64,000 bases of DNA, taken from assembly GCF_900113085.1 (NCBI RefSeq), contig NZ_FOOC01000009.1, positions 62,001 to 126,000 of the forward strand, in the 5' to 3' direction. A program made the translations under genes and the position numbers. The notes below the pieces were generated by a model. The model was not told where the DNA came from. It did no database searches and saw only the letters and a program-made list of their open reading frames with translations. The stretch comes from Fontimonas thermophila. GTDB lineage: Bacteria > Pseudomonadota > Gammaproteobacteria > Nevskiales > Nevskiaceae. The stretch's first letter is position 1. Each line of letters opens with the position of its first letter. Shown here piece by piece: positions 54,632 through 64,000 of the stretch.

Positions 54632-55110
54632 CAATCGCGCAACGGCCGCAGCGGCAGACGCGTCGTATAGACGGTCTGGCTCATGGAAATCGACGAGCTG
54701 ATCTCCTGCACACCGTCGATCTTCGACAGTTTCTGCCAGAAGAACTGCTCGTAATCCTCCACGCTCTCGACCATGATCTTGAGCAGGAAATCGACGTCGC
54801 CCATCAGCGTGTGGCACTCGATGACCTGCGGGAACAACTGCACCGCCTCGATGAAGCGCGGCAGTACGTCACGACCGTGCCGCGCCATCTTGACGTGCGC
54901 GATCACCATCACGCCGAGACCGACCTTGCGGTGGTCGAGCACCGCGACGCGGCCGCGGATGACACCGGCGTCGAGCAGCTTCTGGATCCGGCGCCAGACC
55001 ACGGTCTTGGAGGAGGCGACACGCTCGGCGATGTCGGCGATCGGCAGTGTGGCGTCGCGCTGCAGCAGATCGAGGATGCGCACGTCGAGCGCATCGAGCG
55101 GATAGCGCAT
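54631..55110 (-). CDS. Lrp/AsnC-family regulator, probable BkdR
   Basis: A 159-residue regulator with an N-terminal helix-turn-helix (L-D-x-x-D-x-x-I-L-x-L-L-Q, I-A-x-x-V-A-S-S-K-T-V-V-W-R-R-I) and a C-terminal RAM effector domain with G-D-V-D-F-L-L-K. It is divergent from the branched-chain keto acid dehydrogenase operon, the same arrangement as bkdR in pseudomonads, where it activates in response to branched-chain amino acids. The ATG at 55110 has GGAGAAA upstream; the ATG at 55122 supplies part of that site and is rejected. Confidence 0.9.
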   Translation of the reverse strand: MRYPLDALDVRILDLLQRDATLPIADIAERVASSKTVVWRRIQKLLDAGVIRGRVAVLDHRKVGLGVMVIAHVKMARHGRDVLPRFIEAVQLFPQVIECHTLMGDVDFLLKIMVESVEDYEQFFWQKLSKIDGVQEISSSISMSQTVYTTRLPLRPLRD

Positions 55111-55134
55111 GTGTTTCTCCATGACGTGGCTGAC

Positions 55135-55149
55135 TGGAACATTATTCCA
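55135..55149. promoter_or_regulatory. Lrp-like inverted repeat
   Basis: TGGAA and TTCCA (55135-55139 and 55145-55149) flank five bases, a 15-bp dyad typical in size for Lrp-family sites. It lies 25 bases upstream of the regulator gene, so it may mediate autoregulation. Confidence 0.45.
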
Positions 55150-55175
55150 CTTGCTGGCGGTTTGGGTGGAAATCA

Positions 55176-56512
<1,337 letters not shown>

Positions 56513-56582
56513 CCATGATGCCGCCGTCCATCGGAGCGCGTACGCACCGCACCCGTTGCTCCGTCACCGTGGGGAGCCTGTC

Positions 56583-57596
56583 ATGAGCACCATGAACATG
56601 ATCCAGGCGATCAATTCCGCGCTCGACGTGATGCTCGGCCGCGACGACAACGTCGTCGTCTTCGGCGAGGACGTCGGCTATTTCGGCGGCGTGTTTCGCG
56701 CCACCGCGGGGTTGCAGAAGAAGTATGGCAAGACCCGCGTGTTCGACACACCGATCGCCGAGGGCGGCATCCTCGGCACCGCCATCGGCATGGGCGTCTA
56801 TGGCCTGCGTCCGGTCGCGGAAATCCAGTTCGCCGACTACATCTACCCGGCCTTCGACCAGCTCGTATCGGAAGCCGCCCGTCTGCGCTACCGCTCGGGC
56901 GGCGAATTCTGGGCGCCGATCACGGTGCGCGCGCCCTGCGGCGGCGGCATCTTCGGCGGGCAAACCCACTCGCAGAGCCCGGAAGGGGTGTTCACCCATG
57001 TCTGCGGCCTGAAGACCGTGATTCCCTCCAACCCCTACGACGCCAAGGGGCTTTTGATCGCCGCGATCGAAGACGACGATCCGGTGATCTTCTTCGAACC
57101 CAAGCGGATTTATAACGGCCCCTTCGACGGCCATCACGACCGTCCGCTGCAGCCGTGGTCGAAATTCCCGCAGAGCGAGGTCCCCGACGGGTATTACCGG
57201 ATCGAACTGGGCAAGGCCGCGGTCGCGCGGCCGGGCAGCGCGGTGACGGTGCTCGCCTACGGCACGATGGTGCACGTCTGCCTGGCGGCCGTCGAGGAAA
57301 CCGGGATCGACGGCGAGGTCATCGACCTGCGCACGCTGGTGCCGATCGATCTGGACACCATCGTCGAGTCGGTGAAGAAGACCGGCCGCTGTGTGATCGT
57401 GCACGAGGCCACGCGCACGAGCGGCTTCGGCGCCGAGTTGTCGGCGCTGGTGCAGGAAAACTGCTTCTACCACCTCGAAGCGCCGATCGAGCGCGTCACC
57501 GGCTGGGACACGCCCTATCCGCACGCCTTCGAGTGGCAGTATTTCCCCGGACCTGCGCGCGTCGGCCGCGCGCTGAAGAAGGTCATGGAGGGCTAG
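56583..57596 (+). CDS. bkdA2: Branched-chain 2-oxoacid dehydrogenase E1 beta subunit
   Basis: A 337-residue transketolase-like partner of E1 alpha. Conserved stretches are V-F-G-E-D-V-G-Y-F-G-G-V-F-R-A-T, E-I-Q-F-A-D-Y-I-Y-P-A-F-D-Q and I-D-L-R-T-L-V-P-I-D. The ATG at 56583 follows GGGGAG. The 70-base gap after E1 alpha has no obvious signal. Confidence 0.94.
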   Translation: MSTMNMIQAINSALDVMLGRDDNVVVFGEDVGYFGGVFRATAGLQKKYGKTRVFDTPIAEGGILGTAIGMGVYGLRPVAEIQFADYIYPAFDQLVSEAARLRYRSGGEFWAPITVRAPCGGGIFGGQTHSQSPEGVFTHVCGLKTVIPSNPYDAKGLLIAAIEDDDPVIFFEPKRIYNGPFDGHHDRPLQPWSKFPQSEVPDGYYRIELGKAAVARPGSAVTVLAYGTMVHVCLAAVEETGIDGEVIDLRTLVPIDLDTIVESVKKTGRCVIVHEATRTSGFGAELSALVQENCFYHLEAPIERVTGWDTPYPHAFEWQYFPGPARVGRALKKVMEG

Positions 57597-57600
57597 ACAC

Positions 57601-58881
57601 ATGGGCAAATACGTCTTCAGGCTGCCCGACATCGGCGAGGGCATCGCCGAATCCGAGATCGCCACCTGGCGCGTGCAGGTCGGCGACCGGGTGAGCGAGG
57701 ATCAGCCGCTGGCCGACATGCTCACCGACAAGGCCGCGGTGGAGATTTCCTCGCCGGTCGCCGGCACCGTGCTCGAGCTGCGCGGCGCGCCCGGTGACAA
57801 GATCCCGGTCGGTGCGCCGCTGGTGGTGCTGGAAGTCGAGGGCGCCGGCAACGCCCGCGAGGAAGCGGCATCCGCGCCGCCCCCGCCAGTGCCCGCATCA
57901 CCGCCTGTACCGGCTGCCTCCACGCCACCGCCCACACCGCCATCCATGCCGGCGGCGCCGACGCCACGGACGGATCCCCCTGCAGCGACGATGCGCCCTC
58001 CGGGCGTCAAACCCGTTGCTGCGCCGGCGGTACGTGCGCGGGCGCGCGAGCTCGGCATCGAACTGCAGTACGTACCCGGCAGCGGTCCGGCCGGACGCAT
58101 CACCCATGCCGATCTCGATGCCTATCTGCGCCAGCGCGCCGAGGGCTCCATGCCGGCGGCGCCGGCACGCCCGGCAGCGCGCACCGCCGTCGAGGAAGTC
58201 AGAATCATCGGCCTGCGCCGCAAGATCGCCGAGGCGATGCAGCGCGCCAAGCAGCGCATCCCGCATTTTGCTTACGTCGAGGAGGTCGACGTCACCGAGC
58301 TGGAAGCGCTGCGCGCCCACCTCAACCAGACCCGCGATCCGGCGCAACCCAAACTGACATTGCTGCCCTTTTTGCTGCGCGCACTGGTGCGCGTGCTGCC
58401 GCGCTTTCCCCAGATCAACGCCACCTATGACGACGAAGCCGGGGTTCTGCGCCGCTACGCCGCCGTACATTGCGGCATCGCCACGCAGACCGCGCAGGGC
58501 CTGGTCGTGCCGGTGCTGCGCCACGCCGAGACGCTGGACGTCTGGCAGATGGCTGCGCAGATCAAACAGCTTGCAGACGCCGCGCGCGCCGGCAAGGCCA
58601 CGCGCGAACAGCTCTCCGGTTCGACGATCACGATCAGCAGCCTCGGCGCGCTCGGCGGCATCGTTTCGACACCGGTGATCAACGCACCGGAAGTGGCGAT
58701 CGTCGGCGTCAACAAAATCGTCGAGCGCGCGGTGTTCCGGGGCGCCACGGTCGTCCCACGGCAGATGATGAACCTGTCCTCGTCGTTCGATCACCGCATC
58801 GTCGATGGTCATGACGCCGCCTCGTTCATCCAGGCGGTCAAGCAGCACCTGGAACATCCGGCGACGCTGTTCATGGAGTAA
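57601..58881 (+). CDS. bkdB: Branched-chain 2-oxoacid dehydrogenase E2 (dihydrolipoyl acyltransferase)
   Basis: A 426-residue core enzyme. One lipoyl domain (about residues 1-80) has the modified Lys in M-L-T-D-K-A-A-V-E-I. A Pro/Ala-rich linker follows, then an E3-binding domain (about 140-175, V-R-A-R-A-R-E-L-G-I) and the catalytic domain, with D-H-R-I-V-D-G-H-D-A near the end. It starts four bases after the E1 beta stop. Confidence 0.94.
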   Translation: MGKYVFRLPDIGEGIAESEIATWRVQVGDRVSEDQPLADMLTDKAAVEISSPVAGTVLELRGAPGDKIPVGAPLVVLEVEGAGNAREEAASAPPPPVPASPPVPAASTPPPTPPSMPAAPTPRTDPPAATMRPPGVKPVAAPAVRARARELGIELQYVPGSGPAGRITHADLDAYLRQRAEGSMPAAPARPAARTAVEEVRIIGLRRKIAEAMQRAKQRIPHFAYVEEVDVTELEALRAHLNQTRDPAQPKLTLLPFLLRALVRVLPRFPQINATYDDEAGVLRRYAAVHCGIATQTAQGLVVPVLRHAETLDVWQMAAQIKQLADAARAGKATREQLSGSTITISSLGALGGIVSTPVINAPEVAIVGVNKIVERAVFRGATVVPRQMMNLSSSFDHRIVDGHDAASFIQAVKQHLEHPATLFME

Positions 58882-58884
58882 GCC

Positions 58885-60300
58885 TTGAGCGAGATGATCG
58901 ATACCCGGGTTTTGGTCGTCGGCGGCGGTCCCGGCGGCTATGTGTGCGCGATCCGTGCCGGGCAGCTCGGGCTGGACACCACGCTGGTCGAGTCCGGCCG
59001 GCTCGGCGGCACCTGCTTGACCCGCGGCTGCATTCCATCCAAAGCCCTGATCCAGGCCGCGAGCCGGTTCGACGCGCTGACCCGTCACGTCGGCGACGGC
59101 CACATGGGCATCTCGCTTGCCGCTGCTCCCCGCTTCGATCTTGCGCAGGCCGTGCGCTGGAAAGACGGCATCGTCGAGCGGTTGAGCCACGGCGTCGCCG
59201 GACTGTTGAAGAAAGCCAAGGTGCGCGTCGTGTACGGGCATGCGTGCTTTAGCGATGCCAAGACCTGCACGGTGACGCGCAGCGACGCGCCGCCGCTACG
59301 CATCCGGGCCGAGCACGTGGTGCTCGCGACCGGCTCGGTGGCCGCGCCGCTGCCGCACCTGCCCTATGGCCCCGATGTGCTGTCGTCGACGGAAGCGCTG
59401 GCGCTGACCGAGCTGCCGCGGCGGCTCGTCGTCGTCGGTGCCGGCTACATCGGTCTGGAGCTGGGCATCGCCTTCGCCAAACTCGGCGTCGAGGTGAGCT
59501 TCGTCGAGGCCCAGGCGCGCATCCTGCCGGGCTATGACGCCGCACTGGTGCGCCCGGTCGAGCAGTGGCTCAGAACGCACGGCATCGCCGTGCATGTGAA
59601 CACCAGGGCGCTGGGCATCGAGCGCCGTGCCGACGGTCTGCATCTGTCGGTGCAGACCGGAGCGGATCCCGCGCGCACCATCGCCTGCGACAAGGTGCTG
59701 GTCGCCGTCGGCCGCCGCCCGTGCACCCAGGGCTGGGGCCTGGAGCAGATGGCCATCGACATGAACGGCCCCTTCGTCAAAATCGATGCGCGCTGCCACA
59801 CCTCGATGCGCAACGTCTGGGCGATCGGCGATCTGGTCGGCGAACCGATGCTCGCGCACAAGGCCTCGGCGCAGGGGGAAATGGTCGCCGAAGCGATCGC
59901 CGGTCACCGCCGCGCCTTCGATCCGGTGGCGATTCCGGCGGTGTGCTTCACCGAGCCGGAGATCGTCGCCGTCGGCCTCACGCCCGAGCAAGCGAAGGCA
60001 CAGGGCATCGCCGTCGTCACCGGGCAATTCCCGTTGGCCGCCAATGGCCGCGCGCTGACCATGGACGCCGGCGCCGACGGCGGATTCGTGCGCGTGACCG
60101 CGCGCGCCGACAACCACCTCGTGCTCGGGATCCATGCCGTCGGTGCACACGCATCGGAACTGTCGGGCGAATTCGCACATGCCCTGGAAATGGGTGCCGT
60201 ACTCGAAGATCTGGCGCACACGATCCACGTGCATCCCACCCTCGGCGAGACCGTGCCAGAAGCCGCACTCGCTGCGCTGGGTCGCGCGATCCACATCTGA
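58885..60300 (+). CDS. lpdV: Dihydrolipoamide dehydrogenase (E3) of the bkd complex
   Basis: A 471-residue FAD-dependent disulfide oxidoreductase reoxidising E2 lipoate. FAD loop V-V-G-G-G-P-G-G-Y, redox pair G-G-T-C-L-T-R-G-C-I-P-S-K, NAD loop V-V-G-A-G-Y-I-G-L-E and the C-terminal H-V-H-P-T-L-G-E catalytic His-Glu are all present. The start appears to be TTG at 58885 with GGAG six bases upstream, inside the E2 stop region. An ATG at 58894 is the alternative. Confidence 0.93.
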   Translation: MSEMIDTRVLVVGGGPGGYVCAIRAGQLGLDTTLVESGRLGGTCLTRGCIPSKALIQAASRFDALTRHVGDGHMGISLAAAPRFDLAQAVRWKDGIVERLSHGVAGLLKKAKVRVVYGHACFSDAKTCTVTRSDAPPLRIRAEHVVLATGSVAAPLPHLPYGPDVLSSTEALALTELPRRLVVVGAGYIGLELGIAFAKLGVEVSFVEAQARILPGYDAALVRPVEQWLRTHGIAVHVNTRALGIERRADGLHLSVQTGADPARTIACDKVLVAVGRRPCTQGWGLEQMAIDMNGPFVKIDARCHTSMRNVWAIGDLVGEPMLAHKASAQGEMVAEAIAGHRRAFDPVAIPAVCFTEPEIVAVGLTPEQAKAQGIAVVTGQFPLAANGRALTMDAGADGGFVRVTARADNHLVLGIHAVGAHASELSGEFAHALEMGAVLEDLAHTIHVHPTLGETVPEAALAALGRAIHI

Positions 60301-60371
60301 ACCGCCGGCGCGCCAGCCCACCCGGGCGCCGGTCGTGCCAGACTCGCGCGGTCGATCCGAGGAGATGCCGT

Positions 60372-61148
60372 ATGCAATCCACCACCATCCGCATCGAGCG
60401 GCGCGAGCCGCTGCTCGTCGTCACCATCGACCGGCCCGAGGTCCGCAATGCCGTGGATGGACCGACCGCGCACGCGCTGGCCGAGGCCTTCCGCGCCTTC
60501 GATGCCGATGATGCGCTCAAGGTCGCGATCCTCACCGGCAGCGGTGGACACTTCTGCGCCGGCGCCGACTTGAAAGCAGTGGCCGATGATCCGGCGCGGG
60601 CCAACCGCATCGCCGCGGACGGCGACGCCCCGATGGGGCCGTCGCGTCTGCAGCTCGGCAAGCCGGTGATCGCCGCCGTATCCGGTTATGCGGTGGCTGG
60701 CGGGCTCGAGCTCGCCTGCTGGTGCGACCTGCGCGTCGCCGATGAAACCGCGGTGTTCGGCGTGTTCTGCCGCCGGTTCGGCGTGCCGCTGATCGACGGC
60801 GGCACGGTGCGTCTGCCGCGCCTGATCGGCACCAGCCGCGCGCTCGACCTGATTCTCACCGGCCGTCCGGTCGATGCACGGGAAGCCGAGCGCATCGGCC
60901 TGGTCAATCGTGTCGTCCCCGCAGGTCAGGCGCTGACGCAAGCCGAAACACTCGCGCGCCAGATCGCCGCGTTTCCACAAACCTGCCTGCGCAACGATCG
61001 GCGCAGCGTCCATGCGCAATGGGGTTTGTCCGAGGACGCGGCGCTCGCCAACGAGTTCCGCCTGGGTCTTGCCACCCTGCACTCGGGCGAAACCGCGGAC
61101 GGAGCCGGCCGGTTTGCGCGCGGCGCCGGCCGGCACGGCCAGTTCTGA
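60372..61148 (+). CDS. Crotonase-family protein linked to bkd, atypical active site
   Basis: A 258-residue crotonase with a good GAGGAGA site. The oxyanion region G-G-H-F-C-A-G-A-D-L-K and A-G-G-L-E-L-A keep the first catalytic Glu. At the second Glu position the sequence reads V-F-G-V-F-C-R-R-F-G-V-P-L, so a Cys lies where hydratases have Glu. Classical hydration is therefore doubtful. The 71-base gap and orientation put it with the bkd genes, so a branched-chain acyl-CoA step is possible. The C-terminus is short and Gly/Arg-rich. Confidence 0.85.
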   Translation: MQSTTIRIERREPLLVVTIDRPEVRNAVDGPTAHALAEAFRAFDADDALKVAILTGSGGHFCAGADLKAVADDPARANRIAADGDAPMGPSRLQLGKPVIAAVSGYAVAGGLELACWCDLRVADETAVFGVFCRRFGVPLIDGGTVRLPRLIGTSRALDLILTGRPVDAREAERIGLVNRVVPAGQALTQAETLARQIAAFPQTCLRNDRRSVHAQWGLSEDAALANEFRLGLATLHSGETADGAGRFARGAGRHGQF

Positions 61149-61160
61149 CCGCCCCGCCGG

Positions 61161-62795
61161 CTACCCGGCTCCGCTCGCCGGAGATCCGGCGCAAGCTTCG
61201 GTGCCCCCCGGCATCGGCGCGATCCCCACGCGTCCGCGTCCGGCCTGCTTGGCCGCGTACATGGCCGCATCGGCGCGCGCCAGTACCGCTGCGGCCGATG
61301 CATCGGCCGGTGCGGCCATCGCCACACCGACACTCGCACCGATCTGCACCTGCACGCCGTCGCCGAGCGCGATCGGCCGCTGGATCTCATCGACGATGCT
61401 GCGGGCGATGCGCTCGGCCTTGGCGAGACCATCGATGCCCACCAGCGCGACGACGAATTCATCACCGCCGAGACGGGCGACCAGATCGGTACGGCGCACC
61501 GCGCGTTCGAGGACGCCGGCGACATGACGCAAAACGGCGTCGCCGGCGGCATGACCGTGGGTGTCGTTCGCCTGCTTGAAATGGTCGAGATCGATCAGCA
61601 GGAGCGCCACCGCGAGCCCTGGCTCTCGCTTGCGCCGCTCGAACACGCTGGCGAGTCCGGCTTCGAGACCGCGCCGGTTGAGCACCCCGGTGAGCGTATC
61701 GCGCACGGCCAACTGCCGTGCAGCGAGCTCGGCGTGTTTGCGCTCGGTGATGTCGTCGACCACGCCTTGCAGCATCGTCTCGTCCACCGGCGTCAGCGAG
61801 AGCTCGACCCATCGCGTCGATCCATCCGAGCCGGACAGCTCCAGATCCGCCTCGCGGACCGCGCCGGTTGCGAGACTGTCGTCGATCAGCGCACGCAGCT
61901 GTTCGGCATGCTGGGGCAGCAGCGCCTGCAACTGCGGCGGTTCGGGCGGCGGCCCGAGCGTATGCACGAATGCGGGATTCCACGAGCGCAACAGACCGCT
62001 GCGCTCGATCTCGAAAATACCGGTGTGGACTTTTTCGAAGATCAGCGCGAGACGGCGCTCGTTGGCCTCGCGTTCCAGGCGCAGCCGGCGCTCGGTGTCG
62101 ATCAACGCGGTGAGCCTGGCGATCAGCGCATTGACGTCGCTGACCAGCCGCCCGAGTTCATCTTTCTCGTTGCGGCGCGGCACGCGCAGGCGCATGCCGG
62201 TGCGCAGTTCCAGTCGGTGCAGCTCGTCGGAAATGCTCTTGATCGGCCGCGTAATCAGGTTGTAAACGACCCAGGCCACCGCCAGCGCCATCAACGCGAC
62301 CTCCAGACCGATCACGAAAACGACGTAGCGGATGTAGTTCAGCGCGAGTTCGTGCAGCGTCGAGCGCGAAGCGTACAGCACGATCTCGCCGACCTGTTCG
62401 CGCGTATCGAACGGGGAATACACCGGATGCGTGATGGCGAGCGAGGCGTCGCGGTGGTCCGCCAGCGCACCGGAGCGCGTCTGCTCGGACAGCGTCACGC
62501 CATCGGCGACGATGCGTGCGCCGGCGACAATGTCATTGCTCATCAAGCCCGCGACGATTTCGCGCGCGAGCACCTCGTCCTTGACGAAGCAGGCCACGCT
62601 GACCGTTTTCTCGACGGTGGACAGCAGCGCGTCGAGCCGCTGGGTCAGGCGCGCCTTTTCGCTGCCGTAGAGCAGCCACGTGGCCAGCCCGGTGAACAGG
62701 GCACCGAGCAGCACCGCCAACGTGATGATCGCAAGCGTCGTGCGGCCGACGATGCTGCGCGGCAGCCACCGGCGCGTCCATGCGGCGATGGTCAT
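61161..62795 (-). CDS. Membrane diguanylate cyclase: periplasmic sensor, HAMP, PAS, GGDEF
   Basis: A 544-residue protein. The first helix is about 18-45, a periplasmic sensor about 46-150, the second helix about 155-180, HAMP to about 235, a PAS-like domain about 245-365 and GGDEF to about 520. The active motif G-G-D-E-F is intact and R-R-T-D five residues before it is the product-inhibition I-site, so it should make cyclic-di-GMP under feedback. The sensor has a Cys in V-A-C-F-V. Layout is close to YfiN/TpbB with an added PAS. The start overlaps the stop of the PBP-like gene (ATGA). Confidence 0.92.
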   Translation of the reverse strand: MTIAAWTRRWLPRSIVGRTTLAIITLAVLLGALFTGLATWLLYGSEKARLTQRLDALLSTVEKTVSVACFVKDEVLAREIVAGLMSNDIVAGARIVADGVTLSEQTRSGALADHRDASLAITHPVYSPFDTREQVGEIVLYASRSTLHELALNYIRYVVFVIGLEVALMALAVAWVVYNLITRPIKSISDELHRLELRTGMRLRVPRRNEKDELGRLVSDVNALIARLTALIDTERRLRLEREANERRLALIFEKVHTGIFEIERSGLLRSWNPAFVHTLGPPPEPPQLQALLPQHAEQLRALIDDSLATGAVREADLELSGSDGSTRWVELSLTPVDETMLQGVVDDITERKHAELAARQLAVRDTLTGVLNRRGLEAGLASVFERRKREPGLAVALLLIDLDHFKQANDTHGHAAGDAVLRHVAGVLERAVRRTDLVARLGGDEFVVALVGIDGLAKAERIARSIVDEIQRPIALGDGVQVQIGASVGVAMAAPADASAAAVLARADAAMYAAKQAGRGRVGIAPMPGGTEACAGSPASGAG

Positions 62796-63250
62796 GGCCC
62801 GGCTCCCAGATCGAGCACGACTTTGACGCTGCCATCGACGGCGGAACGGTCCACGTAGGCGATCGCGGCCGGATTGCTGGCGACCAGCCGTACCGCGGCC
62901 CGGTCATCCGGCACTTTCAGCGGCGGTGACGTCTGTCCGGAGAACACCAGCCGTGCCCAGTAGGCATCGATCTCGGCCAGATCCTTGCGCACGATCCGGC
63001 GGTAGAACGCCTCACGCTCCGGGCTGCGGTCGCCGATGTCGATCGGGAATGCGGCCAGACCGGATGGCAGCCTGCGGTAACGGCCCATGAAGATGTTGAC
63101 GGCATCGGCCGGGGTGAGCGCGTCCACGCCGCTGCTCGGATGGACGATCACGACGAGCTGCGGCGCCCGGCGCGGTTCGGCCGCCCGTGCCGTGAGCAGC
63201 GCCATGGCGGCGACCGCACACAATCCGGTGAGCAGCGTGCGCATGGCCAT
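62792..63250 (-). CDS. Small periplasmic phosphate-binding-protein-like domain protein
   Basis: A 152-residue secreted protein (signal ending A-R-A-A, about residue 23) resembling one lobe of a PstS-like substrate-binding protein: L-V-V-I-V-H-P-S-S-G-V-D and I-F-M-G-R-Y-R-R-L-P-S-G. Later segments W-A-R-L-V-F-S-G and N-P-A-A-I-A-Y-V-D fit the family. It is far too short for a full binding protein. Translational coupling to the cyclase gene suggests it regulates or feeds the sensor, as YfiR does for YfiN. Another in-frame ATG is at 63244. Confidence 0.8.
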   Translation of the reverse strand: MAMRTLLTGLCAVAAMALLTARAAEPRRAPQLVVIVHPSSGVDALTPADAVNIFMGRYRRLPSGLAAFPIDIGDRSPEREAFYRRIVRKDLAEIDAYWARLVFSGQTSPPLKVPDDRAAVRLVASNPAAIAYVDRSAVDGSVKVVLDLGAGP

Positions 63251-63251
63251 C

Positions 63252-64000
63252 TCAGAACACGAAATCGAGAGCCAGACCGAACAGCGTCAGCGCGTCCTCG
63301 CCGCGCTGCGGACGCTGACCCTCGTACACCAGCGTGGTGCCGTCCATCCAGACGCGATCCACCTGGACCTTGAGCGCGAGCTTGGGGCGAATGTCGTACC
63401 GCACTCCCAGCGCCAGGCTGCTCTGGTTGTTGTCGGTCAGTGCCTGCACGGCCGCGGCACCGGCGTTGAGCGCGGCGTATTCGGGGGTATCCGGCAGCCC
63501 GGTCGGCGCGATGCCCGCGCGGTTGTCGACGAACGACCCGCGCAGGTACGGCGTGAGGACGCCGGTGTCGTAGCCGGCCACGATCAAGCCGGTGTTGATG
63601 TTCAGGCCGACCGTGCTGTCGCTCTCGGTACGCCCGAAAAACAGGCGCACCTGGAACGGCCCCTCGTCATAGGCGGCCCCGCTGGCGAGAAACAGGGTCT
63701 TGCGTTCGCGGCGCGCGAAGCGCTCGGCGAGCGCCGCGGCCTGCGGCTCGCCGGTCGCACGCAGCCCCGACACCAATGCCGCGAGGTCCGGCACCTCGTC
63801 GGCCAGGAAGACGCCGACCCCCAGGCGCAAGACCCATGCTCCATACAGATAATCGAAGTGCCCGCCCCAGGCCTTGCTGCCGCCGAAGTTGTTGATCGAG
63901 CCATCGGCGCGCACGAGCTTGCCGGATGCGTTCCCGCCGTAGAGCTTGAATGTGAGCAGGCCGACGCCCAGTGGGTGGGTGAGCGCAACCTCGGCGCCGT
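63252..64000 (-). CDS. Outer-membrane beta-barrel protein, cut by the window edge
   Basis: The frame is open from 64000 to the stop at 63252; a GTG at 63914 is internal, not the start. About 249 residues are visible, with alternating polar and hydrophobic strands, many Gly/Tyr, G-V-R-Y-D-I-R-P-K-L-A-L-K-V-Q-V-D-R-V-W and a terminal L-A-L-D-F-V-F ending in Phe, as expected for a porin-like barrel. No specific family is recognised. It ends two bases before the PBP-like gene, making a barrel, PBP-like and cyclase operon. Confidence 0.78.
   Translation of the reverse strand, partial: GAEVALTHPLGVGLLTFKLYGGNASGKLVRADGSINNFGGSKAWGGHFDYLYGAWVLRLGVGVFLADEVPDLAALVSGLRATGEPQAAALAERFARRERKTLFLASGAAYDEGPFQVRLFFGRTESDSTVGLNINTGLIVAGYDTGVLTPYLRGSFVDNRAGIAPTGLPDTPEYAALNAGAAAVQALTDNNQSSLALGVRYDIRPKLALKVQVDRVWMDGTTLVYEGQRPQRGEDALTLFGLALDFVF

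Overview
The window reads as one stretch of chromosome from a GC-rich aerobic gammaproteobacterium. Housekeeping markers support this: a PlsB whose active-site residues fall at the E. coli numbers, FkpA, TypA, PurT, pyruvate kinase, and a bkd operon beside an Lrp-type regulator. The catabolic content recalls hydrocarbon- and steroid-degrading lineages such as Nevskiales or Immundisolibacter-like bacteria, but nothing here fixes the genus. Family assignments come from motifs and remembered family members; no search or alignment was run. I saw no rRNA, tRNA, CRISPR array, insertion sequence or prophage.

Layout. 0.2-4.5 kb (+): plsB, an FKBP isomerase lipoprotein, and a crotonase. 4.6-15.0 kb (-): a seven-gene operon of an IpdF-like SDR, MaoC hydratase, thiolase, YCF48 beta-propeller, RND/MMPL transporter, amidohydrolase and a double-module family III CoA-transferase. 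15.1-16.8 kb (+): a SulP transporter, with a small ribbon-helix-helix protein convergent to it. 17.2-19.7 kb (-): modABC. 19.9-33.2 kb: an alkane-oxidation island. It holds an AraC regulator divergent from a ferredoxin-CYP153 pair, then (-) an AlkB-rubredoxin fusion followed by RND transporter, DUF1329, DUF1302 and YCF48 genes, and a second AraC regulator divergent from alkB.

33.2-46.6 kb (-): a 13-gene set matching the KstR2-type steroid C/D-ring pathway of actinobacteria. In transcription order: HsaC/TesB dioxygenase, IpdA, IpdB, DUF35, thiolase-like partner, IpdC, EchA20, FadE31 (frameshifted), FadE32-like, FadA6, SDR, thioesterase and a fused two-domain acyl-CoA dehydrogenase. 46.7-48.1 kb (-): an orphan DUF1329 gene. 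48.2-55.1 kb: glycerophosphodiesterase and pyruvate kinase (-), purT, typA and hemD (+), and an Lrp-type regulator (-). 55.2-61.1 kb (+): branched-chain keto acid dehydrogenase operon (E1a, E1b, E2, E3) and a variant crotonase. 61.2-64.0 kb (-): a diguanylate cyclase, a PBP-like small protein and an outer-membrane barrel cut by the window edge.

How they fit. Two hydroxylases (AlkB and CYP153) start alkane oxidation. The ipd/fadE/fadA6/echA20 set would degrade the steroid CD-ring remnant (HIP) to central metabolites. In both catabolic regions an RND transporter is co-transcribed with a YCF48 propeller. In the alkane region, DUF1329 (LolA/LolB-like) and DUF1302 (predicted outer-membrane) proteins complete what looks like an uncharacterised trans-envelope route for hydrophobic substrates. 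That module is the best candidate here for an undescribed system.
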